From CBDUXP01 sp965371225 [NCBI: uncultured bacterium] (lineage in GTDB: Bacteria; Abyssobacteria; SURF-5; CBDUXP01), in the NCBI GenBank assembly GCA_965371225.1, contig CBDUXP010000009.1:39064-103063 (forward strand): a DNA stretch of 64,000 bases. Direction: 5' to 3'. Below the pieces are notes generated by a model, which did no database searches, was not told where the DNA came from, and worked only from the letters and a program-made list of their open reading frames with translations. Below, piece by piece: positions 9,482 through 17,899 of the stretch. Each line of letters opens with the position of its first letter. Positions within the stretch are counted from its first letter, which is position 1. Both the position numbers and the translations under genes were made by a program.

Positions 9482-9746
9482 GACACCGCGATCCCGCTCC
9501 CGGCAGCGCGGCTACCAGGAGTTTGCGGCGGACACTGCATATGGTATAGGAGAGCTATGGACTTGGTCAATCACACAATATGTTGTAGCAGAGAGCAGTC
9601 GCCTCCAGACCCGCATCACTAGCAACTTCCTGCCGGCCGCCGGGCAGGCGCGAACATCTTGTATATTGCGGCTTTGCTGGTGTGGTACCGCACCAGTGCG
9701 CCGAACAGTCTTCGCTGGCGGCTGCCCCCGATTCCACGCGTTCCGT
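9482..9746. promoter_or_regulatory. AT-richer divergent intergenic region with minus-strand promoter
   Basis: The region lies between the divergent MshEN-MinD and hotdog-like genes. On the minus strand TTGACC (9565-9570) and TATACC (9543-9548), 16 bases apart, form a reasonable sigma70 promoter for the MshEN-MinD gene. A palindrome of the form ACAA-N4-TTGT overlaps its upstream side at 9575-9586. On the plus strand TGTATATT (about 9659-9666) is a possible -10 box for the hotdog-like gene. I see no RNA gene here. Confidence 0.45.
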
Positions 9747-10694
9747 ATGTCTGCACACTCACACTCGCGCCGCAGCGCCGACACGGAGTTCGCGGTCGCG
9801 GAAGAGCTCCACCTCTCGTGGCAGGACCTCACCGAAGCGGGCAGCCTGAAAATGCGCGAGGTGCTGAAGTACTGCTCGCGTGCAGAGTCCGTTCTCTGGC
9901 GCACCGAGTTTGACGGCGAGAGTTTCTGGAAGCGCAGCGGCCAGCTCATCCCCGTCTTCTACATGGACGTGCAGGTGAGTCCCGGCCGCGTGTCCACGGG
10001 CACGCCCGTCCACGTGAGCCACGCGCGGCGCTTTGGGAAGCAGGCGGATGACAGCGGGCGTGTGGCCCGCCTGGTGAGCCACGCCGATTCGTGTATCGAG
10101 GGGACGGCGCAGGACGGCAGCCAATTCGAGGTGGCCCGGCTCGCGAGCTACGGGTTCTTCGTCCGCCGGGACGCCCCGCCCGAGCGGCGTCGGGTGAAGC
10201 GCCTGCATCCGGCGTTGAACTTGACCCCGGTTCCCCGGCGCGTCATCGATGTCCCCACGGTGGATGACCTGCGGGTCGCCCCCACGCAGTGGAGCCCGGT
10301 GCCCATGGCGGGGCGCTTCGGGCTGGTGCAAGACGCCGAGCCGCAGCTGTGGCTGTTCAGCGATACGGATCCCAACGGCCACGTCCACTCCATGGCCTAC
10401 GTGGCGCGCGCCGAGGAATTCGCGCTGACGGCCCTGGGCCGCCGCGAAATCCGGATCCCGCGCTACTATCCGCGTAGCGCCAAGGTGTTATTCCGCCGGC
10501 CCTGCCACAATGGGGACGCGTACTTCCGGTCCGGTCACTTCTTCCGGGCGCCGGCCCGGGACGCGTACCTTTTTGTCGGCGCGTTCTATCCCCAGGAGCC
10601 GGGCCCCGGCGGTGCGGATATCGGTCGACGGCCCGCTGTCTTGGTGCAACTGGAGATCGCGCGCCGGCCCGACGCGCCGGCCGGGATCCGGTAG
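9747..10694 (+). CDS. Hotdog-fold (thioesterase-like) protein, function unknown
   Basis: The protein has 315 residues. The clearest motif is DPNGHVHSMAYVARAEE in the C-terminal half, which matches the catalytic segment of 4HBT hotdog thioesterases (D-x-x-GHVNN-x-x-Y). The length fits two hotdog repeats, as in some acyl-ACP thioesterases or dehydratases, but the N-terminal repeat is too diverged for me to prove. There is no signal peptide or membrane segment, so a cytoplasmic acyl-CoA or acyl-ACP enzyme is the best guess. The start is the ATG giving MSAHSHSRR; the open frame upstream overlaps the opposite gene and lacks protein character. The gene converges on two small genes and has no clear operon partner. 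Confidence 0.7.
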   Translation: MSAHSHSRRSADTEFAVAEELHLSWQDLTEAGSLKMREVLKYCSRAESVLWRTEFDGESFWKRSGQLIPVFYMDVQVSPGRVSTGTPVHVSHARRFGKQADDSGRVARLVSHADSCIEGTAQDGSQFEVARLASYGFFVRRDAPPERRRVKRLHPALNLTPVPRRVIDVPTVDDLRVAPTQWSPVPMAGRFGLVQDAEPQLWLFSDTDPNGHVHSMAYVARAEEFALTALGRREIRIPRYYPRSAKVLFRRPCHNGDAYFRSGHFFRAPARDAYLFVGAFYPQEPGPGGADIGRRPAVLVQLEIARRPDAPAGIR

Positions 10695-10723
10695 GCCCGG
10701 CGCCCCGCGGGCGTGCGGTGGGG

Positions 10724-11014
10724 CTACGCGGGGGCGCCCTGGTCCGGCGGGGGGGCGGGCACATCGTCGATGGTCAACTGGTTGTGCTCGGGCCCCTGCA
10801 ATTCCCGCACCCGCTCCTGCTTGAGAAACGACAGGTAATCCTCCACCTGGCGGTTGTGCTTCGCCAATTGCCCGAGGGCCGCGTCAAGCGTGTCCTCCAA
10901 CTGCTCCAGGGCCCCGGCTGTCGAGCCGGTGGCATCCGCTTCGCTCGGTTCTCCGAGCGCGGCTGGGATGGGAGCGGGATCGGCGGGCGTGCCGGGCGGC
11001 GGATTCGCGGTCAT
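10724..11014 (-). CDS. Small hypothetical coiled-coil protein
   Basis: The protein has 96 residues. Pro/Ala-rich ends flank a central charged, probably helical segment (EQLEDTLDAALGQLAKHNRQ). I do not recognise a family. Its start overlaps the stop of the small membrane protein gene upstream by 4 bases (ATGA), so the two are translationally coupled. It lies next to, but opposite in direction to, the flagellar cluster. Confidence 0.6.
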   Translation of the reverse strand: MTANPPPGTPADPAPIPAALGEPSEADATGSTAGALEQLEDTLDAALGQLAKHNRQVEDYLSFLKQERVRELQGPEHNQLTIDDVPAPPPDQGAPA

Positions 11015-11301
11015 CGCTTCCTTTTTTTCTTCTTGCGCTGCGGTTCGGGCAGCGGTGTGTCCACGGCCGCTTGCAGCTTCTCGCCGAACGCCGCATTGCG
11101 CCTGCCGTAGTAGAGCAGGATGCCCACATACGTTCCCGCCGACAGGGCGAGCACCAGGATGCGCAGGAAGATGGTGGGCACCGACGGCGTGCCGCCGCTG
11201 ACCGAGTCGACCGCGAACACGGAAAAGACCACGATAGCCACGGCCCCGAGGGCGAGGGCGACGCCCGTGACGAGGAATTTGCGGTTCTCCATGGCCTGCA
11301 T
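11011..11301 (-). CDS. Small membrane protein with basic tail
   Basis: The protein has 96 residues with two predicted transmembrane helices (about residues 9-32 and 44-65, the second containing LRILVLALSAGTYVGILLYY). A strongly basic C-terminus, KKKKRKR, should be cytoplasmic. An in-frame ATG at 11292 is an alternative start. No family is recognised. It is the first gene of a two-gene minus-strand unit and is divergent from the flagellar operon, so it may share its regulatory region. Confidence 0.6.
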   Translation of the reverse strand: MQAMENRKFLVTGVALALGAVAIVVFSVFAVDSVSGGTPSVPTIFLRILVLALSAGTYVGILLYYGRRNAAFGEKLQAAVDTPLPEPQRKKKKRKR

Positions 11302-11573
11302 CAGGGGATCACAGCGGGACTGGCGGCACCATCCGGCATTCTAAGATGGGGATGGCTGGCTGTCAAAGCGCTATATTTAGCGTCTAGCATTTCTCCGACC
11401 ACAATATCTGCTAGCATCTTGATGTTCCATTTACTATACACTACAACATATAGTATGGAAACCCGCATTATGCTTTGACTTACACACTATATGATGGTAC
11501 CCTGGTTTTGCGGCCCCCCGGGGAGGCGACAGCGAGCCCACCTGACGGTCGGGTGCGGGAGAGAGGTAGCGGG
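11302..11573. promoter_or_regulatory. AT-rich upstream region of the flagellar operon
   Basis: This 272-base region is the most AT-rich stretch nearby. The plus strand has TTGATG (11419-11424) and TACAAC (11442-11447), 17 bases apart, as a weak sigma70-like promoter. An inverted repeat TACTATA-N10-TATAGTA (11432-11438 and 11449-11455) overlaps its -10 region and could be an operator. A further TATGAT lies at 11490-11495. No protein gene is evident, and no fliP precedes fliQ. Confidence 0.4.
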
Positions 11574-11843
11574 GTGACACCGGAAGGGGTCATCGACATT
11601 GGCCGCGAGGCCCTCATCATGACGCTGATTATCGGCGGGCCGCCGCTGCTGTCCGGCCTCGCCATTGGTCTCCTCATCTCGATTTTTCAGGCCGTGACCC
11701 AGATTCAGGAATTCACGCTCACCTTCGTCCCCAAGATCATCGTGGTGTTTGTCGTGATCGTGATCTTCATGCCCTGGATGCTGCAGGTGTTCCTCAGCTA
11801 CACCACGAGCTTGTTCATCGGCATTCCCGCAATGGTGCAGTAG
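11574..11843 (+). CDS. fliQ: Flagellar export gate protein FliQ
   Basis: The protein has 89 residues, the normal size for FliQ, a two-helix component of the FliPQR export gate in the inner membrane. The family segment FQAVTQIQEFTLTFVPKI links the two hydrophobic helices. The GTG at 11574 is chosen because it gives the family N-terminus (VTPEGVIDIGREAL) and has GAGAGG 8 bases upstream. A longer open frame to 11475 would add 33 unrelated residues. It is the first gene of the flagellar block and is followed 2 bases later by fliR. Confidence 0.93.
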   Translation: MTPEGVIDIGREALIMTLIIGGPPLLSGLAIGLLISIFQAVTQIQEFTLTFVPKIIVVFVVIVIFMPWMLQVFLSYTTSLFIGIPAMVQ

Positions 11844-11845
11844 GC

Positions 11846-12625
11846 GTGGATATCCTCAACGCCCTGGCGCCATATAGCGAGCGCGGCGTGTTGATCTTCT
11901 TCCGTGTGGCGGGCGTGTTCTTGTTCTTTCCCCTGTTCGGCGGCCTCGCGGTCCCGAACACCGTCAAAATCGTGCTCGTGCTGGCCATCACCCTGCTGTT
12001 GGCAACGGTGATCCCGGCTCCCGCGGTGGCCCTGCCGGATACCGCCCTCGGGTGGGGATGGGCGGGGGCGCGGGAGTACCTGACCGGCATGGTGATGTCC
12101 GCCGGCATGCTCTTCCTATTTTCCAGCATTCAGATGGCGGGACAGCTCATCGATTTTCAGATGGGCTTCGGCGTGGTGAACGTGCTGGATCCGAGTACCA
12201 ACGTGCAGGTCCCGGTCATGGGCCTGTTCCACAATGTGCTGGGGATTCTCATCTTTCTCACGATCAACGGCCACCATATGGTATTGCACACCCTCAGGGA
12301 GAGTTTCCAGGTGGTCCCGCTCACCCAAGCGGTCTTCAGCCCCGCGATCGTGGAGCATTTCGTCCTCATGTTCGGGGCGCTCTTCATCGCGGGCATCAAG
12401 CTGGCGGCCCCGGTCCTGGTGACCCTCCTGCTCTACACGACGGGGATCGGCATCGTGGCCAAAACCGTCCCCACGATCAACTTGCTGATCGTGGGTTTTC
12501 CCATCCGCATCGGGTTGGGGCTGTTCACGGTGGCTGCGGCGCTGCCGGTGTTCGGCCCGCTCTTTCAGCGCGCCGTCGTGCAGATGATTCACGACGTGCG
12601 CACGCTGACGTACCTGATGGGTTAG
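11846..12625 (+). CDS. fliR: Flagellar export gate protein FliR
   Basis: The protein has 259 residues with multiple membrane segments, as expected for FliR, the subunit that completes the FliPQR core of the export channel. The N-terminus (RVAGVFLFFPLFGG), the central IDFQMGFGVVNVLDPSTN and the C-terminal TVPTINLLIVGFPIRIGLGL are typical of the family. The GTG start lies 2 bases after the fliQ stop, so the genes are co-translated. flhB starts 9 bases after its stop. Confidence 0.95.
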   Translation: MDILNALAPYSERGVLIFFRVAGVFLFFPLFGGLAVPNTVKIVLVLAITLLLATVIPAPAVALPDTALGWGWAGAREYLTGMVMSAGMLFLFSSIQMAGQLIDFQMGFGVVNVLDPSTNVQVPVMGLFHNVLGILIFLTINGHHMVLHTLRESFQVVPLTQAVFSPAIVEHFVLMFGALFIAGIKLAAPVLVTLLLYTTGIGIVAKTVPTINLLIVGFPIRIGLGLFTVAAALPVFGPLFQRAVVQMIHDVRTLTYLMG

Positions 12626-12634
12626 GCGGAGACC

Positions 12635-13744
12635 GTGCCACAGAATCCGGCAGGTGGGGAAAAATCGGAAGCGGCGACCCCCCGGCGCCGCGAAGAGGTC
12701 CGGCGCCGCGGGCAGGTCGCCCGCAGTGTGGACCTCACGGGGGCCCTCCTGCTGATCATTGCGCTGCTGACCCTCGCCTATCTGACGCCGCCGTTTACCC
12801 GGGACCTGATCGGCCTGCTCGGGGAACTCTTTGCCCGGGCTGGTACGACGACCCTCGCGGTGGCCGACATGACGCCGTTCACCACTGCGGTGCTGTTGCG
12901 CCTGGCCAATTTCTTCCTGCCCCTGTTTCTCGTGCTGTTCGTCATGGCGATCATGATCAATGCGGCGCAGGTGGGCGTCCTGTTTTCCGCGGAACCGCTG
13001 GCGCCGCGGTTCGAGAAGATCAATCCGATTAGCGGTCTGCAGCGCATGTTCTCCATGCGGTCCTTGGTGGAACTCGTCAAGTCCATTCTGAAGCTGACCG
13101 TCATTACGCTGGTGGCCTACCTCACCATTCGTGGCGCCCTGATGCAATTCCTGCTGGCCGGCCAACAGGAGACGGGGCAGATCATGCTGCTCATCGCCCA
13201 GGTGGCCTTTCGGGTGGCCTTCCGCTGCGCGCTGGCGCTCCTGATCATCGGCGCATTGGACTACGCCTTTCAGCGGTACCAATTCGAACAAGACATCATG
13301 ATGACGCGGGAGGAAGTCCGGCAAGAGACCAAGGATTTCGAGGGCGATCCACAGGTGCGCGCGCGGGTCCGGCGCGTGCGGCGGCAGTTGGCGCAGCAGC
13401 GGATGATGGGGGAGGTGCCCACGGCCGACGTGGTCGTGACGAACCCCACCTTTCTCGCCGTGGCCATTCGCTATGACATGGAGAGTATGAGCGCCCCGCG
13501 CGTCGTCGCCAAGGGCGCGCGCCTCATGGCCGAGCGCATCCGCGATGCCGCCACTGCGGCCGACGTGCCCATCGTGCAGGATGCAGGCTTGACGCAGGCC
13601 CTGTTCAAGAGCGTCGACGTGAACCAGAGCGTGCCCATCACCCTGTACCGCACCGTGGCCGAGGTCTTGGCTTTCGTGTACCAGATAAATCGCCGGTCGC
13701 GCCGCAAGTGGGGCGACCTGCGGGAGGAGCACGCCGCGGCCTAG
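12635..13744 (+). CDS. flhB: Flagellar export switch protein FlhB
   Basis: The protein has 369 residues: a four-helix membrane domain, a basic linker and the cytoplasmic FlhBc domain. FlhB switches export specificity from rod/hook to filament substrates after self-cleavage between Asn and Pro of NPTH. Here that site reads NPTF (Asn270-Phe273; TTT at 13451-13453) in an otherwise typical context, VVVTNPTFLAVAIRYD. The cyclising Asn and the Pro are kept but the His is lost. Auto-cleavage may therefore be slower or different. Start is the GTG at 12635. A second, isolated FlhBc-like gene lies at 23657. Confidence 0.95.
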   Translation: MPQNPAGGEKSEAATPRRREEVRRRGQVARSVDLTGALLLIIALLTLAYLTPPFTRDLIGLLGELFARAGTTTLAVADMTPFTTAVLLRLANFFLPLFLVLFVMAIMINAAQVGVLFSAEPLAPRFEKINPISGLQRMFSMRSLVELVKSILKLTVITLVAYLTIRGALMQFLLAGQQETGQIMLLIAQVAFRVAFRCALALLIIGALDYAFQRYQFEQDIMMTREEVRQETKDFEGDPQVRARVRRVRRQLAQQRMMGEVPTADVVVTNPTFLAVAIRYDMESMSAPRVVAKGARLMAERIRDAATAADVPIVQDAGLTQALFKSVDVNQSVPITLYRTVAEVLAFVYQINRRSRRKWGDLREEHAAA

Positions 13745-13756
13745 CGGCGCACCGGC

Positions 13757-15850
13757 ATGGCGCAACCAGGGGCACCCGGCCTCACCTTCGCGAACCTGCT
13801 GCAACAGCGGGACCTGCTGATGAGCGGCGCCATTGTGGGCATCCTCTTCGTGATGCTCGTCCCGTTACCGCCCCTCGTGCTGGACGTGCTCCTGACGCTG
13901 AACATTGCGTTCGCGGTGCTCATCATTCTGGTCACCATGTACGTGCGGGATCCGCTGGAGTTCAACGTGTTTCCCACCCTCCTGCTGGTCACCACCCTGT
14001 TCCGCCTGTCGCTGAACGTGGCCAGCACGCGCCTGATTCTCCTGCACGCCTTCGCGGGCGAAGTCATTCAGTCCTTCGGCACATTCGTCGTCGGGGGCAA
14101 CTACGTGGTCGGGCTCATCATCTTCGTGATCCTCGTGACCATTCAGTTCGTCGTCATCACGCGCGGCGCCGGGCGCATCTCGGAGGTCGCGGCACGGTTC
14201 ATGCTCGACGCGATGCCCGGGAAGCAGATGTCCGTCGACGCAGACCTGAACGCGGGGCTCATCACCGAAGAGCAGGCGCGCAACCGCCGCCGGACCATCG
14301 AGCGGGAAGCGGACTTCTACGGCGCCATGGACGGCGCCACGAAGTTTGTCCGCGGCGATGCCATTGCGGCGGTGATCATCACCCTCATCAACATTCTCGG
14401 TGGCCTGATCGTCGGCGTCCTCCAGCGGGGCATGGGGGTGGGGGAGGCGGCGGCCACGTACACCATCCTGACCGTGGGGGACGGGCTCGTGGCCGTAGTG
14501 CCGGCGCTGCTCATATCCACCGCCGCGGGCATCATCACCACCCGCTCCACGACGGAGCACGACTTGGGCACCGACATCGCCGAGCAGACGGTCCAGTATC
14601 CGCGCGCCTTGCTCGTGGCGACCGCGATGATGGTCATCCTCGCGCTCATCCCCGGCCTGCCCACCGTGCCGTTCCTGCTGGTCGCGGCCGGCGTCGTCGG
14701 GGTGTACTACCAAGTCACCCAGACGCAGGAGCGCACGCAGGTGGCGGAGGAGAAGCGCGCCATCGCCGAGGCAGCGGCCGCGATGCCCGCCCGGGAACCG
14801 GAGAACGTGGAGGCGTTGCTGCAGGTGGACACGATGGAGGTGGAGATCGGCTACGGCCTGATCCCCATCGCCGATCCCAATCAGGGGGGCGACCTTCTGG
14901 ATCGGATCACCGGTATCCGCCGCCAGACGGCGCTCCGCCTCGGCATCGTCGTGCCGCCGATTCGGATTCGGGACAACATGAGCTTGAAGGCGAACACGTA
15001 CATGATCAAGATTCGCGGCGTGCCCGTGGCCGGCGGCGAACTGCTCCCCGGGCAACTCTTGGCCATGAACGCCGGGCTGGCGACGGAAAAGTTGGCCGGC
15101 GTGGAGACGCGGGAACCGGCCTTCGGCCTGGAAGCCGTCTGGATCGCGCCCTCCCAGCGGGAGCAGGCCGAGCAGGTGGGCTACACCGTCGCCGACCCCG
15201 CCACGGTGCTGGCCACGCATCTCACCGAAGTCATCAACGGGCACGCCGCGGAGCTGCTCGGGCGCCAGGAGACCAGCAAGCTGCTGGACAACCTGAAGAA
15301 CACCGCCGCGGCCCTGATCGAGGAGCTGAGCCCGGGTGTCCTGACGATCGGCGAAGTCCAGGCGGTCCTGCGCCGGTTACTCGGCGAGCGCGTGTCGATC
15401 CGCAATCTGGAGACCGTCCTCGAAGTGTTGGCGGACATGGGCCGCCGCACGAAGGACGCCCTCCTGCTCACCGAATATGCGCGGCAGGCGCTGGCACCCT
15501 CCATCTGCCAGGACCTCGTGGATGAGAACCGCCAGCTCTACGTGATGACCGTGGATCCGCAACTGGAGCAAACGCTCAGCGATTCTGTACGGGAGACGGA
15601 AGGCACGCTCCAGCTCGTGCTGGAGCCCGGCTTGGGGCAGCGCCTGACGGCGGCGATTCAGCAGGAGGCGCAAGCGATGACGGTGCAGGGCCAGCAACCC
15701 GTCCTGCTCACGGCGCCCGGCGTGCGCCCGCACCTGCGGCGCCTCACCGCGGCGTCCCTGCCCAGCCTCGTCGTCCTGAGTTACAACGAGGTCGCGCCCG
15801 ACGTGCAGCTGCGCACGGAAAGGATGGTACGGCTGACCAGTGCAAGTTAA
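13757..15850 (+). CDS. flhA: Flagellar export protein FlhA
   Basis: The protein has 697 residues, the normal length for FlhA, the largest export-gate subunit. An N-terminal domain of eight membrane helices contains the FHIPEP-type region (VRDPLEFNVFPTLLL, LNVASTRLIL). The long cytoplasmic domain begins near residue 330 and docks chaperone-substrate complexes. The C-terminal segment contains SYNEVAPDVQL. It follows flhB by 12 bases, and its end overlaps flhF by 11 bases. Confidence 0.96.
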   Translation: MAQPGAPGLTFANLLQQRDLLMSGAIVGILFVMLVPLPPLVLDVLLTLNIAFAVLIILVTMYVRDPLEFNVFPTLLLVTTLFRLSLNVASTRLILLHAFAGEVIQSFGTFVVGGNYVVGLIIFVILVTIQFVVITRGAGRISEVAARFMLDAMPGKQMSVDADLNAGLITEEQARNRRRTIEREADFYGAMDGATKFVRGDAIAAVIITLINILGGLIVGVLQRGMGVGEAAATYTILTVGDGLVAVVPALLISTAAGIITTRSTTEHDLGTDIAEQTVQYPRALLVATAMMVILALIPGLPTVPFLLVAAGVVGVYYQVTQTQERTQVAEEKRAIAEAAAAMPAREPENVEALLQVDTMEVEIGYGLIPIADPNQGGDLLDRITGIRRQTALRLGIVVPPIRIRDNMSLKANTYMIKIRGVPVAGGELLPGQLLAMNAGLATEKLAGVETREPAFGLEAVWIAPSQREQAEQVGYTVADPATVLATHLTEVINGHAAELLGRQETSKLLDNLKNTAAALIEELSPGVLTIGEVQAVLRRLLGERVSIRNLETVLEVLADMGRRTKDALLLTEYARQALAPSICQDLVDENRQLYVMTVDPQLEQTLSDSVRETEGTLQLVLEPGLGQRLTAAIQQEAQAMTVQGQQPVLLTAPGVRPHLRRLTAASLPSLVVLSYNEVAPDVQLRTERMVRLTSAS

Positions 15851-16952
15851 AAAATACCGCGCCGCCAATATGCAACAGGCGCTCGATCAGGTGCGCGCGG
15901 ACCTGGGCCGCGACGCACTCATTCTCAACACGCGGACCATCGAACGCGGCGGCCTCTTCCGGCTGTGGCAACGGCCACAAGTGGAGATCTCCGCCTCCCC
16001 CGACGTGCGCCTGCGCCCCCCCCCGGCGCCCGCGCCCGCGCGGGGGCCGCGCGCCGCGCCCCAGGCCCCGGCGGGTCCCGCCCTGGTCGAGGCCCTGACT
16101 GCCTTGCGCAAGCAGGTCGCCGCGCTGGCCGAGCAGAGCATCGAGTCGGGCAGTTTCCCGACTCCCCTGCGCGCCCACTACCGCCAGTTGGTGGATCGCG
16201 GCGTCAACGCGGCCCTCGCGCGCCAGTACCTGCGTCAGATCCATGACCGGTTCAGCGCCGCGGACGTGGCCGACGCGTTGAAGGTGCGCATGCAGTTGAC
16301 CGAGTACATGCGCGCGGGTATTCGGGTCACGGGCGCGTTCGCGCTCCAGCCGAAGGGGCCCACCGTGATCGCGCTGCTGGGGCCGACCGGCGTGGGAAAA
16401 ACGACGACGATCGCAAAGCTCGCGGCCCAGTACGCCATCACCGACCGGCGCCGCGTGGGCCTCGTGACCGCCGACACCTACCGGATCGCCGCGGTCGAAC
16501 AGTTGCGCGTCTACGCGGAGATTCTGCAGCTCCCGCTCGAAGTCGTGATGACTCCCAGCGAACTGCAGGCGGCCCTCGCGCGGTTCCAGGACAAGGATGT
16601 CATCCTGATCGACACGGCCGGCCGGAGCCCGACCGATGCGACCAAGCTGCACGAGCTGGAAGGCATTCTGCAGGCCGCACAGCCCCACTACGCCGTGCTC
16701 TGCGTGAGCGCGACGACCCACTCCGACGACGTGCCGGCCATCGTGGACCGGTTCACCCTGGTGCCGTTGTCCAGCATCGTGCTGACCAAGCTGGACGAAA
16801 CCATGCGCCCCGGCTGGATCCTGAACACCTGCACCGCCGTCGAGGCGCCGCTCGCGTACATCACGACGGGACAGAACGTGCCCGACGATATCGAGGTGGC
16901 GGATGCGGGTCGCCTGGTGGCCCGCGTCCTGGGTGAGGAGGCGGCGGCATGA
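15840..16952 (+). CDS. flhF: SRP-type GTPase FlhF, flagellar placement
   Basis: The protein has 370 residues. A basic N-terminal segment (VKKYRAANMQQALDQVRADL) and a Pro/Ala linker precede the NG domain with G1 GPTGVGKTT (about 181-189), DTYRIAAVEQL and the DTAGRSPTD motif. FlhF is related to Ffh/FtsY and recruits early flagellar parts to the pole. Start is the GTG at 15840, inside the end of flhA. The stop overlaps the flhG start by 4 bases, which is the usual flhF-flhG coupling. Confidence 0.95.
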   Translation: MQVKKYRAANMQQALDQVRADLGRDALILNTRTIERGGLFRLWQRPQVEISASPDVRLRPPPAPAPARGPRAAPQAPAGPALVEALTALRKQVAALAEQSIESGSFPTPLRAHYRQLVDRGVNAALARQYLRQIHDRFSAADVADALKVRMQLTEYMRAGIRVTGAFALQPKGPTVIALLGPTGVGKTTTIAKLAAQYAITDRRRVGLVTADTYRIAAVEQLRVYAEILQLPLEVVMTPSELQAALARFQDKDVILIDTAGRSPTDATKLHELEGILQAAQPHYAVLCVSATTHSDDVPAIVDRFTLVPLSSIVLTKLDETMRPGWILNTCTAVEAPLAYITTGQNVPDDIEVADAGRLVARVLGEEAAA

Positions 16953-17842
16953 CCGACCAGGCCACTCAGCTCCGCGCCCTCGCCGCCGCCCGCACGCGCC
17001 GCCCGCGCATCGTCACGGTGACCAGCGGCAAGGGCGGGGTGGGCAAGACGAATATGCTCGTCAATCTCGGCATCGCGTTGCGGCAGCGCGGCCACCGCGT
17101 GGTGATCATCGACGCGGACCTCGGGCTGGCGAACGTGGATATCGTGTTGGGCTTAACGCCGGAGTTCACGCTGAAACACGTGCTGGACGGCGAGCGGGCC
17201 CTGCGCGATGTGCTCATTGATGGGCCAGGCGGCCTCCGGGTCGTGCCGGGCTGCAACGGGATTTCCCGCATCGCCGACCTGAGTGCGCGCAAGCGGCGGG
17301 AGCTGATGCAGGGGTTCAGCACCCTCGAAGCGGAAGCGGACTTCCTCCTGATCGACACCGCCGCCGGCCTCGGCCGGAACGTGGTGCACTTCGCCCTGGC
17401 GGCGGACGAGGTGGTGATCGTCACGACGCCGGAACCCTCCGCGGTGACGGACGCCTATGCCATGATCAAGGTGTTGCATCAGGAACGTGGCGTCCCACGC
17501 GCCGATCTCATCATTAATATGGCGCGGACGCGCGCGGAAGCCGTCGCGGTCGCCGACAAAGTCGCCAGCGTCGCCCACCGGTTCTTGCAGATGCGGATTC
17601 GCCCGCTGGGATACGTGTTGCAGGACGAACAGGTTCGGCAGGCCGTTATGCACCGGCAGCCGTTCTTGCTGCGTTCTCCGAAATCGCCCGCCGCGCGGGC
17701 CGTGCAGGCAATCGCGCAGGTGCTGGCGACGGGCGGCCCGGGCCCGGCCCTGCGCGAACGCGGTGGCTTACTGGAACGGTTGAGTGCGTTGTGGCGTCCG
17801 CCCGCGGTGCGCGACACACTGTTTACCCCGGCGAACCCGTAG
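16949..17842 (+). CDS. flhG: MinD-like ATPase FlhG (FleN/YlxH), flagellar number control
   Basis: The protein has 297 residues. The N-terminus carries the DQATQLR motif (residues 3-9), which in FlhG stimulates the FlhF GTPase. It is followed by the deviant Walker A GKGGVGKT (about 27-34), IIDADLGLANVDI, and LLIDTAAGLGRNV. The C-terminal membrane-targeting region contains LLERLSALW. FlhG limits flagellar number and interacts with FliM/FliY in the C-ring, whose genes lie immediately downstream. It overlaps flhF by 4 bases. Confidence 0.95.
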   Translation: MTDQATQLRALAAARTRRPRIVTVTSGKGGVGKTNMLVNLGIALRQRGHRVVIIDADLGLANVDIVLGLTPEFTLKHVLDGERALRDVLIDGPGGLRVVPGCNGISRIADLSARKRRELMQGFSTLEAEADFLLIDTAAGLGRNVVHFALAADEVVIVTTPEPSAVTDAYAMIKVLHQERGVPRADLIINMARTRAEAVAVADKVASVAHRFLQMRIRPLGYVLQDEQVRQAVMHRQPFLLRSPKSPAARAVQAIAQVLATGGPGPALRERGGLLERLSALWRPPAVRDTLFTPANP

Positions 17843-17851
17843 CGTATGCCG

Positions 17852-17860
17852 TGCTATACT
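17852..17860 (+). promoter_or_regulatory. Extended -10 box upstream of fliM
   Basis: TGCTATACT in the 57-base gap between flhG and fliM matches an extended -10 element (TGn plus TATACT at 17855-17860). No good -35 box is visible. It may be an internal promoter for the fliM-fliY-sigma28 part of the block. Confidence 0.35.
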
Positions 17861-17899
17861 GGCAAACGCGCGCGGTTTCCCGCATAGCGCAGGGTCTGC

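Noticed and set aside
11018-11035. T-rich run that could be read as a terminator tail
   Set aside because: It encodes the KKKKRKR end of the small membrane protein on the minus strand and has no hairpin before it.
13708-15525. 605-codon plus-strand frame overlapping flhA
   Set aside because: It is Arg/Gly/His-rich and has no family features; flhA in another frame is unmistakable.
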